From NCBI GenBank assembly GCA_944391805.1, contig CALXUY010000058.1, forward strand, positions 1 to 39,329: DNA of 39,329 nucleotides. The letters run 5' to 3'. Numbering within the stretch: the stretch's first letter is position 1; each line of letters begins with the position of its first letter. Source of the DNA: an uncultured Clostridia bacterium. GTDB taxonomy: Bacteria; Bacillota; Clostridia; Oscillospirales; CAG-272. Under the pieces are notes generated by a model that did not search any database, had not been told where the DNA came from, and saw only the letters and a program-made list of their open reading frames with translations. A program made the translations under genes and the position numbers. Of this stretch, positions 24,541 through 33,081 are shown piece after piece.

Positions 24541-24591
24541 ACACCGGGCAAGATCGATTTTTAATGGAAATCGTCTTGCCCGGTGTTTTTT
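24541..24591. terminator. Strong bidirectional terminator
   Basis: ACACCGGGCAAGA at 24541-24553 pairs with TCTTGCCCGGTGT at 24574-24586, and CGATTT with AAATCG inside, with one bulged T. T runs on both strands make it suitable for the ABC operon and for the convergent LacI gene. Confidence 0.93.
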
Positions 24592-24648
24592 CTTTTTGAT
24601 TGAAGGGGCGCGGCTGCCGTTGCAGCGCCGGTCGGAGCTGACGCGAGG

Positions 24649-25623
24649 TCAGATGGCGGTCTGAATCCGGTGAATGCTCGGCACGGATTTCCGCTCGGTG
24701 ATAAACGGCATTGCCAGCTCATGGATGGGTGTGAAGTGTTCCTTTTGGTTCAGAATATGAAGCAGAATATTGGCAGACCGCTCGGCTACCTCCTCCAGCG
24801 GGTGGCCGACGGCTGTCACATCAAACATGCTTGCCCACTCCACGTCGTCGTAAACCAGCAGCCCGATATCGTCGGGAAAGCGCAGGTGCAGGCGATTCAG
24901 GGCGGAAACAATGCGCTCCGACCATTTTGCAATGGCGAGAATTGCGGTCGGCCGGGTTGCAACAATGCAGGTTTCCGCATCATAGGCATCCAGCCGCCTG
25001 CTGGCATACAGCAGGCCATCGGTGCTCAGCTTGTGCGCCGCCATGACTCTCTGATATCCGACGGAGCGCTCCTGCTCTCCGAAGTACATAATGCGGGTAT
25101 GCCCTTTGCCGATCAGATATTCGGTTGCCAGCTCGGTTCCGCGGATATCGTCAAAGCACAGGCTGCTGTATTCTTCGTAGTGCTTGGAAAAGAGCTGGAG
25201 AACATGGTTGGGCGGAAAGTACTGCTTCAGAATTTTTTCGCTGGAGCGGTCGGTCGGCGAGAAGAGCAGGGCGTCCACCCGGGAGCTGTGCATATCGTAA
25301 ATGATTTCAGCCTCGTTGGAGGTGCCTTGCTGATAGAACCCGATCACAATTCGATAGCCCTTATCGCGGTATTGCGCTTCCATTTTCTGGATAGCGGAGA
25401 TGTAAAAGGAGTTGCTGATTTCGGGTACGATCAGCCCGACCGAGTGGGTCTGCCGCCCTTGCAGGCTGCGTGCCACCGTGTTTGGAACGTAGTGCAGCTC
25501 CTGGGCTTTTTTCAAAATTTTTTCTTTGGTTTCTGGATTAATCCTGCCGTTTGGCGAAAACGCGCGGGAAATGGTTGCAATGGAAACCTCGCATTCCCTT
25601 GCAAGATCCTGAATGGTAATCAT
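24649..25623 (-). CDS. LacI-family transcriptional regulator
   Basis: A 324-residue regulator. Residues 1-45 form the LacI helix-turn-helix (TIQDLARECEVSIATISRAF) with the hinge segment NTVARSLQG; residues about 60-320 are the periplasmic-binding-like effector domain (HSVGLIVPEISNSFY, then LLVYDDVEWASMFDVTAVGH). LacI proteins bind a palindromic operator and release it, or bind it, on sugar binding. It is divergent from the sugar-locus gene at 25865, and a perfect LacI-type palindrome lies at 25813-25830, the obvious target. The start is an ATG at 25623 behind AGGGG. The effector is unknown; a fructan- or sucrose-derived sugar is possible given the GH32 genes. Confidence 0.93.
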   Translation of the reverse strand: MITIQDLARECEVSIATISRAFSPNGRINPETKEKILKKAQELHYVPNTVARSLQGRQTHSVGLIVPEISNSFYISAIQKMEAQYRDKGYRIVIGFYQQGTSNEAEIIYDMHSSRVDALLFSPTDRSSEKILKQYFPPNHVLQLFSKHYEEYSSLCFDDIRGTELATEYLIGKGHTRIMYFGEQERSVGYQRVMAAHKLSTDGLLYASRRLDAYDAETCIVATRPTAILAIAKWSERIVSALNRLHLRFPDDIGLLVYDDVEWASMFDVTAVGHPLEEVAERSANILLHILNQKEHFTPIHELAMPFITERKSVPSIHRIQTAI

Positions 25624-25673
25624 AGCATCGGTTGCCCCTATTGTAAGATAATTCCCTTGTCGGGGTGTTTTTT

Positions 25674-25702
25674 ATTCTATCACAACTTGTTCTGATTTTC
25701 AA
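25674..25702 (-). promoter_or_regulatory. Promoter of the LacI regulator gene
   Basis: On the minus strand TTGAAA (25702-25697) and TAGAAT (25679-25674) are separated by 17 nt, about 50 nt before the start codon. Confidence 0.8.
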
Positions 25703-25780
25703 GACCTTTTTTCAAAAAATTGTTTTTATCTTGTGAAAAATGCAAAAAAACGTCGATAAAATTTTGTCAAAGGAGCATAG

Positions 25781-25809
25781 TTGACAATCCTGACTTTCTG
25801 TGCTATAAT
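25781..25809 (+). promoter_or_regulatory. Promoter of the GH32/sugar locus
   Basis: TTGACA at 25781-25786 and TATAAT at 25804-25809, 17 nt apart, immediately upstream of the palindromic operator. Confidence 0.93.
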
Positions 25810-25812
25810 ACA

Positions 25813-25830
25813 TGTGTAAACGTTTACACA
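25813..25830. promoter_or_regulatory. LacI-type operator (perfect 18-bp palindrome)
   Basis: TGTGTAAACGTTTACACA is a perfect palindrome with the central CG typical of LacI-family sites. It covers the expected transcription start, so bound repressor would block initiation. It also fits the cre consensus (TGWAANCGNTNWCA), so a CcpA-type regulator may share it. Confidence 0.9.
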
Positions 25831-25864
25831 ACGTTTGAAATTTGAGAAAAGGAGAGAAGCAACA

Positions 25865-27331
25865 ATGAAAACAAAGGTTCTGATTCTGTTCCTTGCTTTG
25901 GTGATGCTTCTGGCTTCCTGCGGAAATGAGGACGCTCCGCCCGTGGATACCAGTGACGGCGGCGGAACATCGGCCGGAACCAACACCGGGGAAAGTGAAC
26001 AGCCTCCGGAAATCCCGGAGGATTTGAAGGACACCGGGGAAATCATTCAGATTTTCACCCAAGGCTGGTATGGACATGCTCCGCTGGATGTTGTTGACAT
26101 CGGCGTAGAGGAGGACTCTGAGGATCTGATTACGGGCGCCGCCTACGAGCGTGACCGGGAGATCGAGGAGATGCTCGGCGTTTTCGTCGAGGTGGTGGCT
26201 GAGCCGGAGTGCTACGACTCCTTCCAGACATTGCTCACCCAGTCGCTCGGCGGTTTGGAGTATGAGCTGCTGCTGCTGCGCAGTGCAGTGTATACCCAAG
26301 CGGTGGTGAACGGCATGCTGCTGAATCTGGAAAACCGCAATCTGGAATATCTGGATGTTACCAAGTCGTGGTGGGATGAGAGCTCTTATGAGGCGCTTTC
26401 GGTCTGCAACCAATACTACGGCCTGTGCGGGGACTTTACGGTGTCTGATGATCTGACGCTGTGGGCGCTCTTTTTCAATAAGGATATGCGCTCGTCTCTG
26501 GAGGGGCTGGACAATCCCTATGATCTGGTGGATAGCGGGGATTGGACCTATGAGGCGCTCTATGAAATGGCACAGGCTGCCGCCATCGACAGTGACGGAA
26601 CCCCCGGCATGACCTATACGGATACCTGGGGCATCACCTATATCCGTGATGCGGTCGCCGGTATGATCAATTCGGTTGAAATTCAGTTCGGGCAGAAGGA
26701 TGAGGACGGCATTCCTTATCTCAGCCTGTATAATGATGCCAACGCAACGAAGATTCTCGACATCTATGATATGCTTTATGACACTGACGTTTGCTACAAC
26801 ATTCATGCGCCCGGACATGAAGGCAGCGACGAAATCGCGGTGTTTACCGAGGGGCGCGCGCTGTTCACCTTCGGCGGCATTTACTATGCGCCGCAGATGC
26901 GGGATACCACGGTCAATTTCGGCATTCTGCCGTACCCCAAGTATGACACGACCCAGCAGGAATATATTTCCTCTGTCTCGCCGTTGTTCCTCACGGTGCT
27001 CTGCGTGCCGTCCAGCAACACGGCCAATCTGGAGCTGCGCAGCCTCTTTATGGAGTACTATTCCTATCTCGGCAGCGACCTTGTGGTTCCGGAATTCTAT
27101 GACCGGCTGCTGATCGGACGCGTTGCCAGAGACGAGGAGACCGCCGAAATCCTCGACTTCATCTTCGGGAATATCACCTATGACATCGGCAATATCTTCA
27201 ACTTCGGCGATCTTGCCTTCCGTGTGATTGATATGACGATCACCAGCGACCGCAATCTGGCCAGCGTATACGACAGGTATGATGATCTTGCGCAGGCAGC
27301 GATTGACGATCTGGTCTCGGCATTACAATAA
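25865..27331 (+). CDS. Extracellular solute-binding lipoprotein (sugar ABC type)
   Basis: A 488-residue lipoprotein, ATG behind AAAGGAG. The lipobox is LLASC, followed by a Gly/Thr/Pro/Glu-rich linker (about 25-60) and a family-1-type solute-binding fold; the segments YYGLCGDFTVSDDLTLWALF and DSGDWTYEALYEMAQAAA are typical of large clostridial carbohydrate-binding proteins. No permease or ATPase genes lie in this locus, so it either works with a transporter encoded elsewhere or acts as a surface sugar binder. It is the first gene behind the LacI-controlled promoter and is followed after 27 nt by the beta-helix surface protein. Confidence 0.85.
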   Translation: MKTKVLILFLALVMLLASCGNEDAPPVDTSDGGGTSAGTNTGESEQPPEIPEDLKDTGEIIQIFTQGWYGHAPLDVVDIGVEEDSEDLITGAAYERDREIEEMLGVFVEVVAEPECYDSFQTLLTQSLGGLEYELLLLRSAVYTQAVVNGMLLNLENRNLEYLDVTKSWWDESSYEALSVCNQYYGLCGDFTVSDDLTLWALFFNKDMRSSLEGLDNPYDLVDSGDWTYEALYEMAQAAAIDSDGTPGMTYTDTWGITYIRDAVAGMINSVEIQFGQKDEDGIPYLSLYNDANATKILDIYDMLYDTDVCYNIHAPGHEGSDEIAVFTEGRALFTFGGIYYAPQMRDTTVNFGILPYPKYDTTQQEYISSVSPLFLTVLCVPSSNTANLELRSLFMEYYSYLGSDLVVPEFYDRLLIGRVARDEETAEILDFIFGNITYDIGNIFNFGDLAFRVIDMTITSDRNLASVYDRYDDLAQAAIDDLVSALQ

Positions 27332-27358
27332 AATTCAAAAAGGAAACGGAGAAATGAC

Positions 27359-29470
27359 ATGAAAAAACTGATTGCACTTCTGGTAGCCGTCATGATGCTT
27401 TCGACGCTCGCACTGTCTGCTCTGCCGGTTTATGCCGCCGGCGAGACGGACGACGACGCATCCGGCAACGTCGTATATCTGTCCGGCGAGGGCAGCGATG
27501 AAAACGACGGCAGCCGGGAGAACCCGGTCGCCACACTGGTCAAGGCTTATGAGCTGCTCGGAGCCGAGGGAGGCACCATTTGCTTGATCGGCGACCTGAC
27601 CATTGCGGAGGAGTATCGCGCACTGTGCGATCTCTCCGCCGACAGCGTCGGCCCGGTCACGCTGACCTCGGAGAATGATGCTACTTTGACCATTGCCGCG
27701 CAGGGAATCTGGTTCCCAAGCGATACGGTGATCGAAAGCATTCACCTGCATTGTACGTATACGGAGTTTAACTCATATCTTGTAGCCAACTGCAATTCGC
27801 TCACCATTGGGGAGAATGTCACGGTTACCAAGGCCGAGGAAGCCTATGGTTATCCCATCATTTACGGAAGCGGGTTTTATTCCTTTGCGTATATTGACAA
27901 GTTTTCGAATAGCGACGCCAATATCACCATTCAAAGCGGAACCTGGGCCGAGGTTTATGCCGGCGGCGGCGCCAATGGATGGGGACATGTGGATGATGTG
28001 CCCGGCAACGCGACGGTAACCGTCACCGGCGGCACCATCGGCACCATTTACGGCGGCGGAAACGGCAGCGTAGGCGGAGAAAGGGAGGTTGCCATCGAGG
28101 GCAATGTGCGGCTGGATATTTCCGGCGGTACGATTGAGCAGGTGATTGCCAACGGCAAAACCGCCAACGCTCCGATCAAGGGCGATGTCACCGTCCGGAT
28201 TACCGGCGGCGAGATCACCGAAATTACGGTTCTGGACCATGATGCCGAAGCGGAGGGCGTGAACTCCGCCGTGGAGGGCAGCATCGTCCTCAAGTGCGAC
28301 GACACCTATCGTGCCATTGCCACCAATTTCCCGGAGCTTTCGGTCATTTATGTTTCCGCCACCGGCTCGGATGAGAACGACGGCACCCGGGAGAGCCCGG
28401 TTGCGACCTTTGCCAAGGCTTACGAGCTGCTCGGAGCCGAGGGCGGCATGGTCTGCCTGATTTCCGACCTGACGATTGAAGGGGAGTACCGCGCGCTGTG
28501 CGACCTTCCCGCCGACAGCATCGGCCCGGTGACCCTGACCTCGGAGGGGGATGTGACGCTGACCTTCAACGGCCCCGGTATCTGGTTTGCAACCGATACG
28601 CTGATTGAGGACATCAACCTCTGCTTTGCCGGTTCTACTGCCTATATTGTTGCCAACGGTCACCGGCTGGTCGTCGGCGCGAACGTGAATGTGACGCTGG
28701 GCGGCAGTGCAACCGTATATCCCGCGATTTACGGCGGCGGCTTTTATTCCTTCCACTACATCGAAAATTCAACCGGAAATGCTGATGTCACCATCCAGAG
28801 CGGCACCTGGTCCGAGGTGTTTGCCGGAGGCGCTACGCACGGCGAAGACAGCGCACATCTTGACGATATTCCCGGCAACGCAACAGTGACCGTGACCGGC
28901 GGCACCATCGGTGTTCTGTACGGCGGCGGTAACGGCGGTGTGGGCGGTCTTACGGTTACCATCGAGGGCAATGTGACCCTCAATGTCTCCGGCGGCACGA
29001 TTGAGCAGGTGGTTGCCAACGGCAAAACTGCCAACACCCTGACCAAGGGCGACGTGACGCTGAATATCACTGGCGGAGACATTGCCTCGATTACCGTGTT
29101 GGATTATGATGCCGAGACCGAGGGCGTGAACTCGAATATCGAGGGTACCATTGTGCTCAATTGCGATGATGCTTATCGTGAAATCGCAACCAACTTCCCT
29201 GAGGAAGAGGAGCCGGAGGATCCGGACAATCCCGGTGATTCGGATGATCCGACCGATACCGGTGACCCATCCGATACCGATGAGCCCTCCGTGCCTGAAA
29301 CATCGGATGAGCCGACCCAAACCGAGCCCGAGGGGACGGATGCTCCCGGCACCACCGCTGGTTCGGGTGACGACGAAGGCGGCTGTGCCTCGGTTGTCGG
29401 AGGAAGCCTTGCTCTGATTGCTGTGGTCAGTGGAGCGGCTGCTTTGGTGATTCGTAAGAAGCACCACTGA
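27359..29470 (+). CDS. Surface-anchored protein with two tandem beta-helix-like domains
   Basis: A 703-residue exported protein. A signal peptide (1-26, ending PVYAA) is followed by two homologous units, residues about 38-328 and 329-614. Each begins V-Y-S..GSDENDG.RE.PVAT..KAYELLGAEGG, a DUF1565-like start of right-handed beta-helix proteins, and continues with short repeats of the type NATVTVTGGTIG..YGGGNG. A Pro/Asp/Thr/Glu-rich stalk (about 615-675) leads to a final membrane helix (about 678-697) with an RKKHH tail, which suggests membrane anchoring; no LPXTG is present. Beta-helix proteins often bind or cleave polysaccharides; a catalytic site cannot be identified. Its neighbours point to a role in glycan capture. 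Confidence 0.8.
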   Translation: MKKLIALLVAVMMLSTLALSALPVYAAGETDDDASGNVVYLSGEGSDENDGSRENPVATLVKAYELLGAEGGTICLIGDLTIAEEYRALCDLSADSVGPVTLTSENDATLTIAAQGIWFPSDTVIESIHLHCTYTEFNSYLVANCNSLTIGENVTVTKAEEAYGYPIIYGSGFYSFAYIDKFSNSDANITIQSGTWAEVYAGGGANGWGHVDDVPGNATVTVTGGTIGTIYGGGNGSVGGEREVAIEGNVRLDISGGTIEQVIANGKTANAPIKGDVTVRITGGEITEITVLDHDAEAEGVNSAVEGSIVLKCDDTYRAIATNFPELSVIYVSATGSDENDGTRESPVATFAKAYELLGAEGGMVCLISDLTIEGEYRALCDLPADSIGPVTLTSEGDVTLTFNGPGIWFATDTLIEDINLCFAGSTAYIVANGHRLVVGANVNVTLGGSATVYPAIYGGGFYSFHYIENSTGNADVTIQSGTWSEVFAGGATHGEDSAHLDDIPGNATVTVTGGTIGVLYGGGNGGVGGLTVTIEGNVTLNVSGGTIEQVVANGKTANTLTKGDVTLNITGGDIASITVLDYDAETEGVNSNIEGTIVLNCDDAYREIATNFPEEEEPEDPDNPGDSDDPTDTGDPSDTDEPSVPETSDEPTQTEPEGTDAPGTTAGSGDDEGGCASVVGGSLALIAVVSGAAALVIRKKHH
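27470..28342 (+). repeat. Domain repeat unit 1 of the beta-helix protein
   Basis: It codes for residues 38-328 and is homologous to unit 2 (28343-29202). The shared blocks are GSDENDG, KAYELLGAEGG, EYRALCDL.AD, SGTW.EV.AGG and VANGKTAN-like, in the same order. Confidence 0.8.
28343..29202 (+). repeat. Domain repeat unit 2 of the beta-helix protein
   Basis: It codes for residues about 329-614, the direct in-frame duplicate of unit 1. It is slightly shorter and diverged mainly in the middle of the unit. Confidence 0.8.
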
Positions 29471-29479
29471 TCAAACAAC

Positions 29480-29516
29480 GATGCGGTCTCTGTCAGTAAC
29501 AGCCGGAGACCGCATC
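29480..29516. other. Intercistronic hairpin before the GH32-like lipoprotein
   Basis: GATGCGGTCTC at 29480-29490 pairs perfectly with GAGACCGCATC at 29506-29516, with a 15-nt loop. No T run follows and the next ribosome binding site begins 6 nt later, so it may stabilise or process the mRNA or reduce read-through, instead of ending it. Confidence 0.7.
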
Positions 29517-29535
29517 CCTTGTAAAGGAGATTATC

Positions 29536-31218
29536 GTGAAAAAACAAATTCAGATTATGGGATTGATCCTTGCTTTTGTCACACTGTTTCTTGTCTCCTG
29601 CAGTAGCGGGGAGCCGCAGACCCCGGGAGAAACAGGTGCCGGCTCTCTCCCGCCGGAGGTAACGGAAGATCCCGGAAATGGTGGTAGTGAAGTGACTGGT
29701 TCCATTCAATATGCTCCCGATAACTATAATATGTGGGATAACTGGTATGTGGAAGTTGACGGCGTGGTGCACCTGATTCACCTCAAGGGCCTGAAGGACG
29801 GCGTCGGCTACGATGAGGAGGCGGAGGCGCAGCGCGGCTTCGGGCACGCGACTTCCACCGACCTCGTGCACTGGGAGGAGCAGGACGACATCCTGAACGT
29901 GGCGGATTCGGATAACCCCTACGATGTCGACTTCCGCTATACCGGAAGCGCCATCTATCACGATGGCAAGTGCTATGTGTACTACACCATGCGTCGCTGG
30001 AACGGTCAGCGCATCGGCGTGGCGGTCTCCGAGGATATGGAGAACTGGACCGAATACGTGGGCAACCCGGTTCTGGTGCCGGACGGCAGATATTTTATCA
30101 CCTTTGAGTCTCCCGAATCCGGCAACAGCACCAACGAGGATTGGCCCACTATCGACTGCCGGGATTTCCTTGTGATTCCGGATCCGGACAGCGACGGCTT
30201 CCTCGGCTATTTTGTGGCTTCGGCGGAGGGTGATTTCACTTCTCCCACCGCGGTCATTGGGCTGGCCTATTCCGAGGATCTGCTCAACTGGGAGCAGCTC
30301 GGCATTGTGTACCGTCCGAACGGCGTGAGTATGCCCGAGATGATCGATGTATTTGAAATCAACGGCACCTGGTATATGACGCTGACCACCGCCAAGAATA
30401 ACGGCGGCCTGAATATGTTCAGCGATCCCTATATTTCCCGCGCACAGATTTATGCCAGCGCATCCTCACCCCGTGGCCCGTTTGTGGAGAACAAGGAGGA
30501 CAATGTGCTGTTTGGCGGGCAGTATTCCAGCGGATACAGCGCACGTACCATCATGTTCCGCGATCAGCTTCGTATGATGTATACCGATTCCAACGGCGGC
30601 AACTCGGTGCTCTCGCTGCCCAAAACCGTCGGCCTGAATGAGGATGGCTATCTGCGCCTGTTTTATGCCTCGGATCTGCTTGACGTGCTGCGTACCGGTT
30701 CTCTGACCACCAATATTCTGGCGCAGCCCAGCACCAGCTTCGCGTGGAACACGCATGGCGGTGTGTGGACAAAATCCGGAAATTCCATGAGCATCACAAC
30801 CGACCCGTATAGCTGGCAGGCAGCAATTTTCGACAGTATTTCCATGAATATGGAGATGTGCTTTACGATGGAGGCCTCCTCTACCGCGTCCTCCTTCGGC
30901 ATTGCGCTGACCAATTCGGCCGCGCCTTCGGTTCTGAACGATATCAACCATCTGCTGGTGCTGGATCGCGAGAACGACCGCGTGTACCTGACCGACTCCA
31001 CATGGGAGCTGCAGAACTGCAGATATTTTGATTTTGATGATAACAAGGAATACGAGATCCGTATGCTGCTCGTCGGCAACACGATCGAGCTTTATATCAA
31101 CGGTGAATTCGTATTCAACTCCAGTATTACCAACACCGGCAGAAACCACGCCGGCATTTTCGCCAACGACGGCAGCATGTCGGTCAAGGATCTGGAGCTT
31201 TACAAACTGGAATCCTGA
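29536..31218 (+). CDS. GH32-like lipoprotein (fructan/sucrose-type beta-propeller + C-terminal beta-sandwich)
   Basis: A 560-residue lipoprotein starting at GTG behind AAAGGAGA. The lipobox is LVSC. A five-bladed propeller of the GH32/GH43 clan (about 55-400) carries the three acidic positions of GH32: D68 in NMWDNWY (NDPN position), R209-D210 in CRDF (RDP position) and E268 in PEMIDVFEI (ECPDLFE position); GHATSTDLVHWE is also typical. Residues about 400-558 form a beta-sandwich (LamG/DUF1080-like). It is probably surface-bound and would release fructose or related sugars from glycans, feeding the locus. The motifs deviate from classic GH32, so the substrate may differ. Confidence 0.82.
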   Translation: MKKQIQIMGLILAFVTLFLVSCSSGEPQTPGETGAGSLPPEVTEDPGNGGSEVTGSIQYAPDNYNMWDNWYVEVDGVVHLIHLKGLKDGVGYDEEAEAQRGFGHATSTDLVHWEEQDDILNVADSDNPYDVDFRYTGSAIYHDGKCYVYYTMRRWNGQRIGVAVSEDMENWTEYVGNPVLVPDGRYFITFESPESGNSTNEDWPTIDCRDFLVIPDPDSDGFLGYFVASAEGDFTSPTAVIGLAYSEDLLNWEQLGIVYRPNGVSMPEMIDVFEINGTWYMTLTTAKNNGGLNMFSDPYISRAQIYASASSPRGPFVENKEDNVLFGGQYSSGYSARTIMFRDQLRMMYTDSNGGNSVLSLPKTVGLNEDGYLRLFYASDLLDVLRTGSLTTNILAQPSTSFAWNTHGGVWTKSGNSMSITTDPYSWQAAIFDSISMNMEMCFTMEASSTASSFGIALTNSAAPSVLNDINHLLVLDRENDRVYLTDSTWELQNCRYFDFDDNKEYEIRMLLVGNTIELYINGEFVFNSSITNTGRNHAGIFANDGSMSVKDLELYKLES

Positions 31219-31232
31219 CGGAGGAGAGGACC

Positions 31233-32774
31233 TTGGAGCAAATCGATAAACAAGCCCTGCAAACCGATCTGAAGCACAGCCGCAGGCTGCGCGAATATCT
31301 GATGGCGGATCGTGACCGACCCACCTATCACTTCATCTGTCCCGAGGATGACGGCAATCCGGGCGACCCCAATGCAGCGTTTTACGCAAACGGCAGGTAT
31401 CATCTGATGTTCCTGTACCACTGCTGCTCGGACGGCTTCCGCTACGGGCATATGTCCAGCGCCGACCTGCTGCATTGGACGCGGCATCCGGACGCGCTGA
31501 TCCCGGATGAACTGGACGGTGGCATCTTCAGCGGAGGCGCGTTTGTGGACACGGACGGCACCGCGTATATCTCCTACTGGGCCCTCAAAAAGGGGGGTTT
31601 TGATGACGTCAACAGCGGAATCCGGCTGGCGTACAGCAAGGATATTGCAAATCATTATACAGCATGGACCAAGATGACCGCGGAGGCGGTGCCGGCAACC
31701 GAAAACGGCTGCCGCACCGTCCGGGCGGCCGACGGTACCGAGCTGCATCTGGCCGCCGCTGACCCCAGCAACATCTGGAAGAAGGGGGAATATTACTACC
31801 TTCAGGCCGGCAATCTCCCGGTGCTGCAGCGTTATGGGGGAGAGAAGGGAGAGGCCCGCTATCGCGGGGACTTCACCGATCTTTACCGTTCACGCAATCT
31901 GGTTCATTGGGAGTATGTGCATCGCTTTTATCAGCGCAAGGCTGACAATTCCTGGACGGATGAAACCGAGGACGACATGTGCCCCAGCTTTCTTCCGCTT
32001 CCGCGTTCCACCGCTGGCGGAGAGCCCTCCGATCGGTATCTGCAGCTATTCATTGCGCACAACCGGGGCGCACAATATTACATTGGGCGATACGACGCCG
32101 GGGACGATCGGTTCCTGCCCGAGCGGCACGGCAGAATGTCGTGGCAGGACAACAGCTTTTTCGCACCGGAGGCGCTGATGGCGCCGGACGGCCGGCAGCT
32201 CATGTGGGCATGGCTCAAGGACAACCGGCGGGATGAGGTGCAGCGTTTCGGCTGGTCCGGCGTGTTCTGCCTGCCGCGCAGTCTGGCGCTCGCAGAGGAC
32301 GGAAGCCTGATGATCGAGCCGGCGCAGGAGCTCAGGAGCCTTCGCGCCAACCGCCGCGATTCCCTGACGGGGCTTCGCTCCCGTACCTGTGAGATCCGCG
32401 CGGTGCTGGAACCGGCAGAGAACGCGGGCAAAGCCGGCCTGCGGGTGTTTGCAACGCCGGACGGGCGGGAGGAAACGCTGGTGTACTACGATGCCTGCAC
32501 ACAGGAGCTTGTTGTGGACGGCACGAAATCGTATGGCGACCGTCCGGGAATTGTGGAGCGCGCACCGTTTGCGCTGCGTTCCGGAGAGCCGCTCGAGCTG
32601 GATGTGTTCCTTGACCGCTCTGTAGTGGAGGTGTTTGCCAACGGCAGGCAGGCCATCTGCCGCCGGATTTACACAGCCAGTCAGGAGGCGGATGCCGTAT
32701 CCTTCTGCTTGGAAGGAGATGTACAGGTCCGGGAGCTGGATGTGTGGGATATGATCCCCACCAACCCATATTGA
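31233..32774 (+). CDS. Intracellular GH32 family protein (beta-fructosidase-like)
   Basis: A 513-residue protein without signal peptide, starting at TTG behind GGAGGAG, 15 nt after the lipoprotein gene. The N-terminal propeller has the nucleophile motif as GDPNAAF (D45), FSGGAF, and ADPSNIW (D177, in place of RDP), with GHMSSADLLHWTRHPDALIP typical of GH32. The C-terminal beta-sandwich (about 370-510) ends with LDVFLDRSVVEVFANG, a strong GH32 signature. The usual ECP acid/base motif reads DMCPSF (248-253), so the glutamate is missing at its normal place; E246 or D248 could substitute. It would split fructosyl sugars in the cytoplasm. Confidence 0.88.
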   Translation: MEQIDKQALQTDLKHSRRLREYLMADRDRPTYHFICPEDDGNPGDPNAAFYANGRYHLMFLYHCCSDGFRYGHMSSADLLHWTRHPDALIPDELDGGIFSGGAFVDTDGTAYISYWALKKGGFDDVNSGIRLAYSKDIANHYTAWTKMTAEAVPATENGCRTVRAADGTELHLAAADPSNIWKKGEYYYLQAGNLPVLQRYGGEKGEARYRGDFTDLYRSRNLVHWEYVHRFYQRKADNSWTDETEDDMCPSFLPLPRSTAGGEPSDRYLQLFIAHNRGAQYYIGRYDAGDDRFLPERHGRMSWQDNSFFAPEALMAPDGRQLMWAWLKDNRRDEVQRFGWSGVFCLPRSLALAEDGSLMIEPAQELRSLRANRRDSLTGLRSRTCEIRAVLEPAENAGKAGLRVFATPDGREETLVYYDACTQELVVDGTKSYGDRPGIVERAPFALRSGEPLELDVFLDRSVVEVFANGRQAICRRIYTASQEADAVSFCLEGDVQVRELDVWDMIPTNPY

Positions 32775-32800
32775 TCAGGTGCGCCTTTTGTTTACAACCT

Positions 32801-32830
32801 TCCGGCGGCGCTGGTGCGCCGCCGGATTTT
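32801..32830 (+). terminator. Terminator of the GH32 operon
   Basis: TCCGGCGGCGC at 32801-32811 pairs perfectly with GCGCCGCCGGA at 32816-32826 across the loop TGGT and is followed by TTTTGTT. Confidence 0.92.
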
Positions 32831-32871
32831 GTTGCAGAAACGGCAGAGCAGAGAAATATGGCGGCGCGGTA

Positions 32872-32900
32872 TTGACAGGCACGGGGAAATGTGCTAAAAT
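32872..32900 (+). promoter_or_regulatory. Promoter of the xylulokinase gene
   Basis: TTGACA at 32872-32877 and TAAAAT at 32895-32900, spacing 17 nt. Confidence 0.85.
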
Positions 32901-33081
32901 GATCCCTGTCAGAGCGCCGTCCGGCTTTGGTACGTCATATTTTCCAATGCCGGGTACAGCGGTCTGCCAGACTGCCATTTTTATGGCCGGGCATTGGATG
33001 GGATGAACCGAAAATATATCAGGCTGCCGCGGTCAGGCCGTCCGAGGTCTGGCAGCGCGGCGGAAAGGAAGTGTGGTTGAC
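32901..33081 (+). promoter_or_regulatory. Structured 5' leader of the xylulokinase gene (candidate regulatory RNA)
   Basis: A 175-nt leader with competing pairings. CCAATGCC (32944-32951) pairs with GGCATTGG (32990-32997). CTGCCAGAC (32964-32972) is complementary to GTCTGGCAG (33047-33055), while GCTGCC (33023-33028) can pair with GGCAGC (33051-33056). The shared 3' strand lies just before the ribosome binding site. No known riboswitch signature is recognised. Confidence 0.4.
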
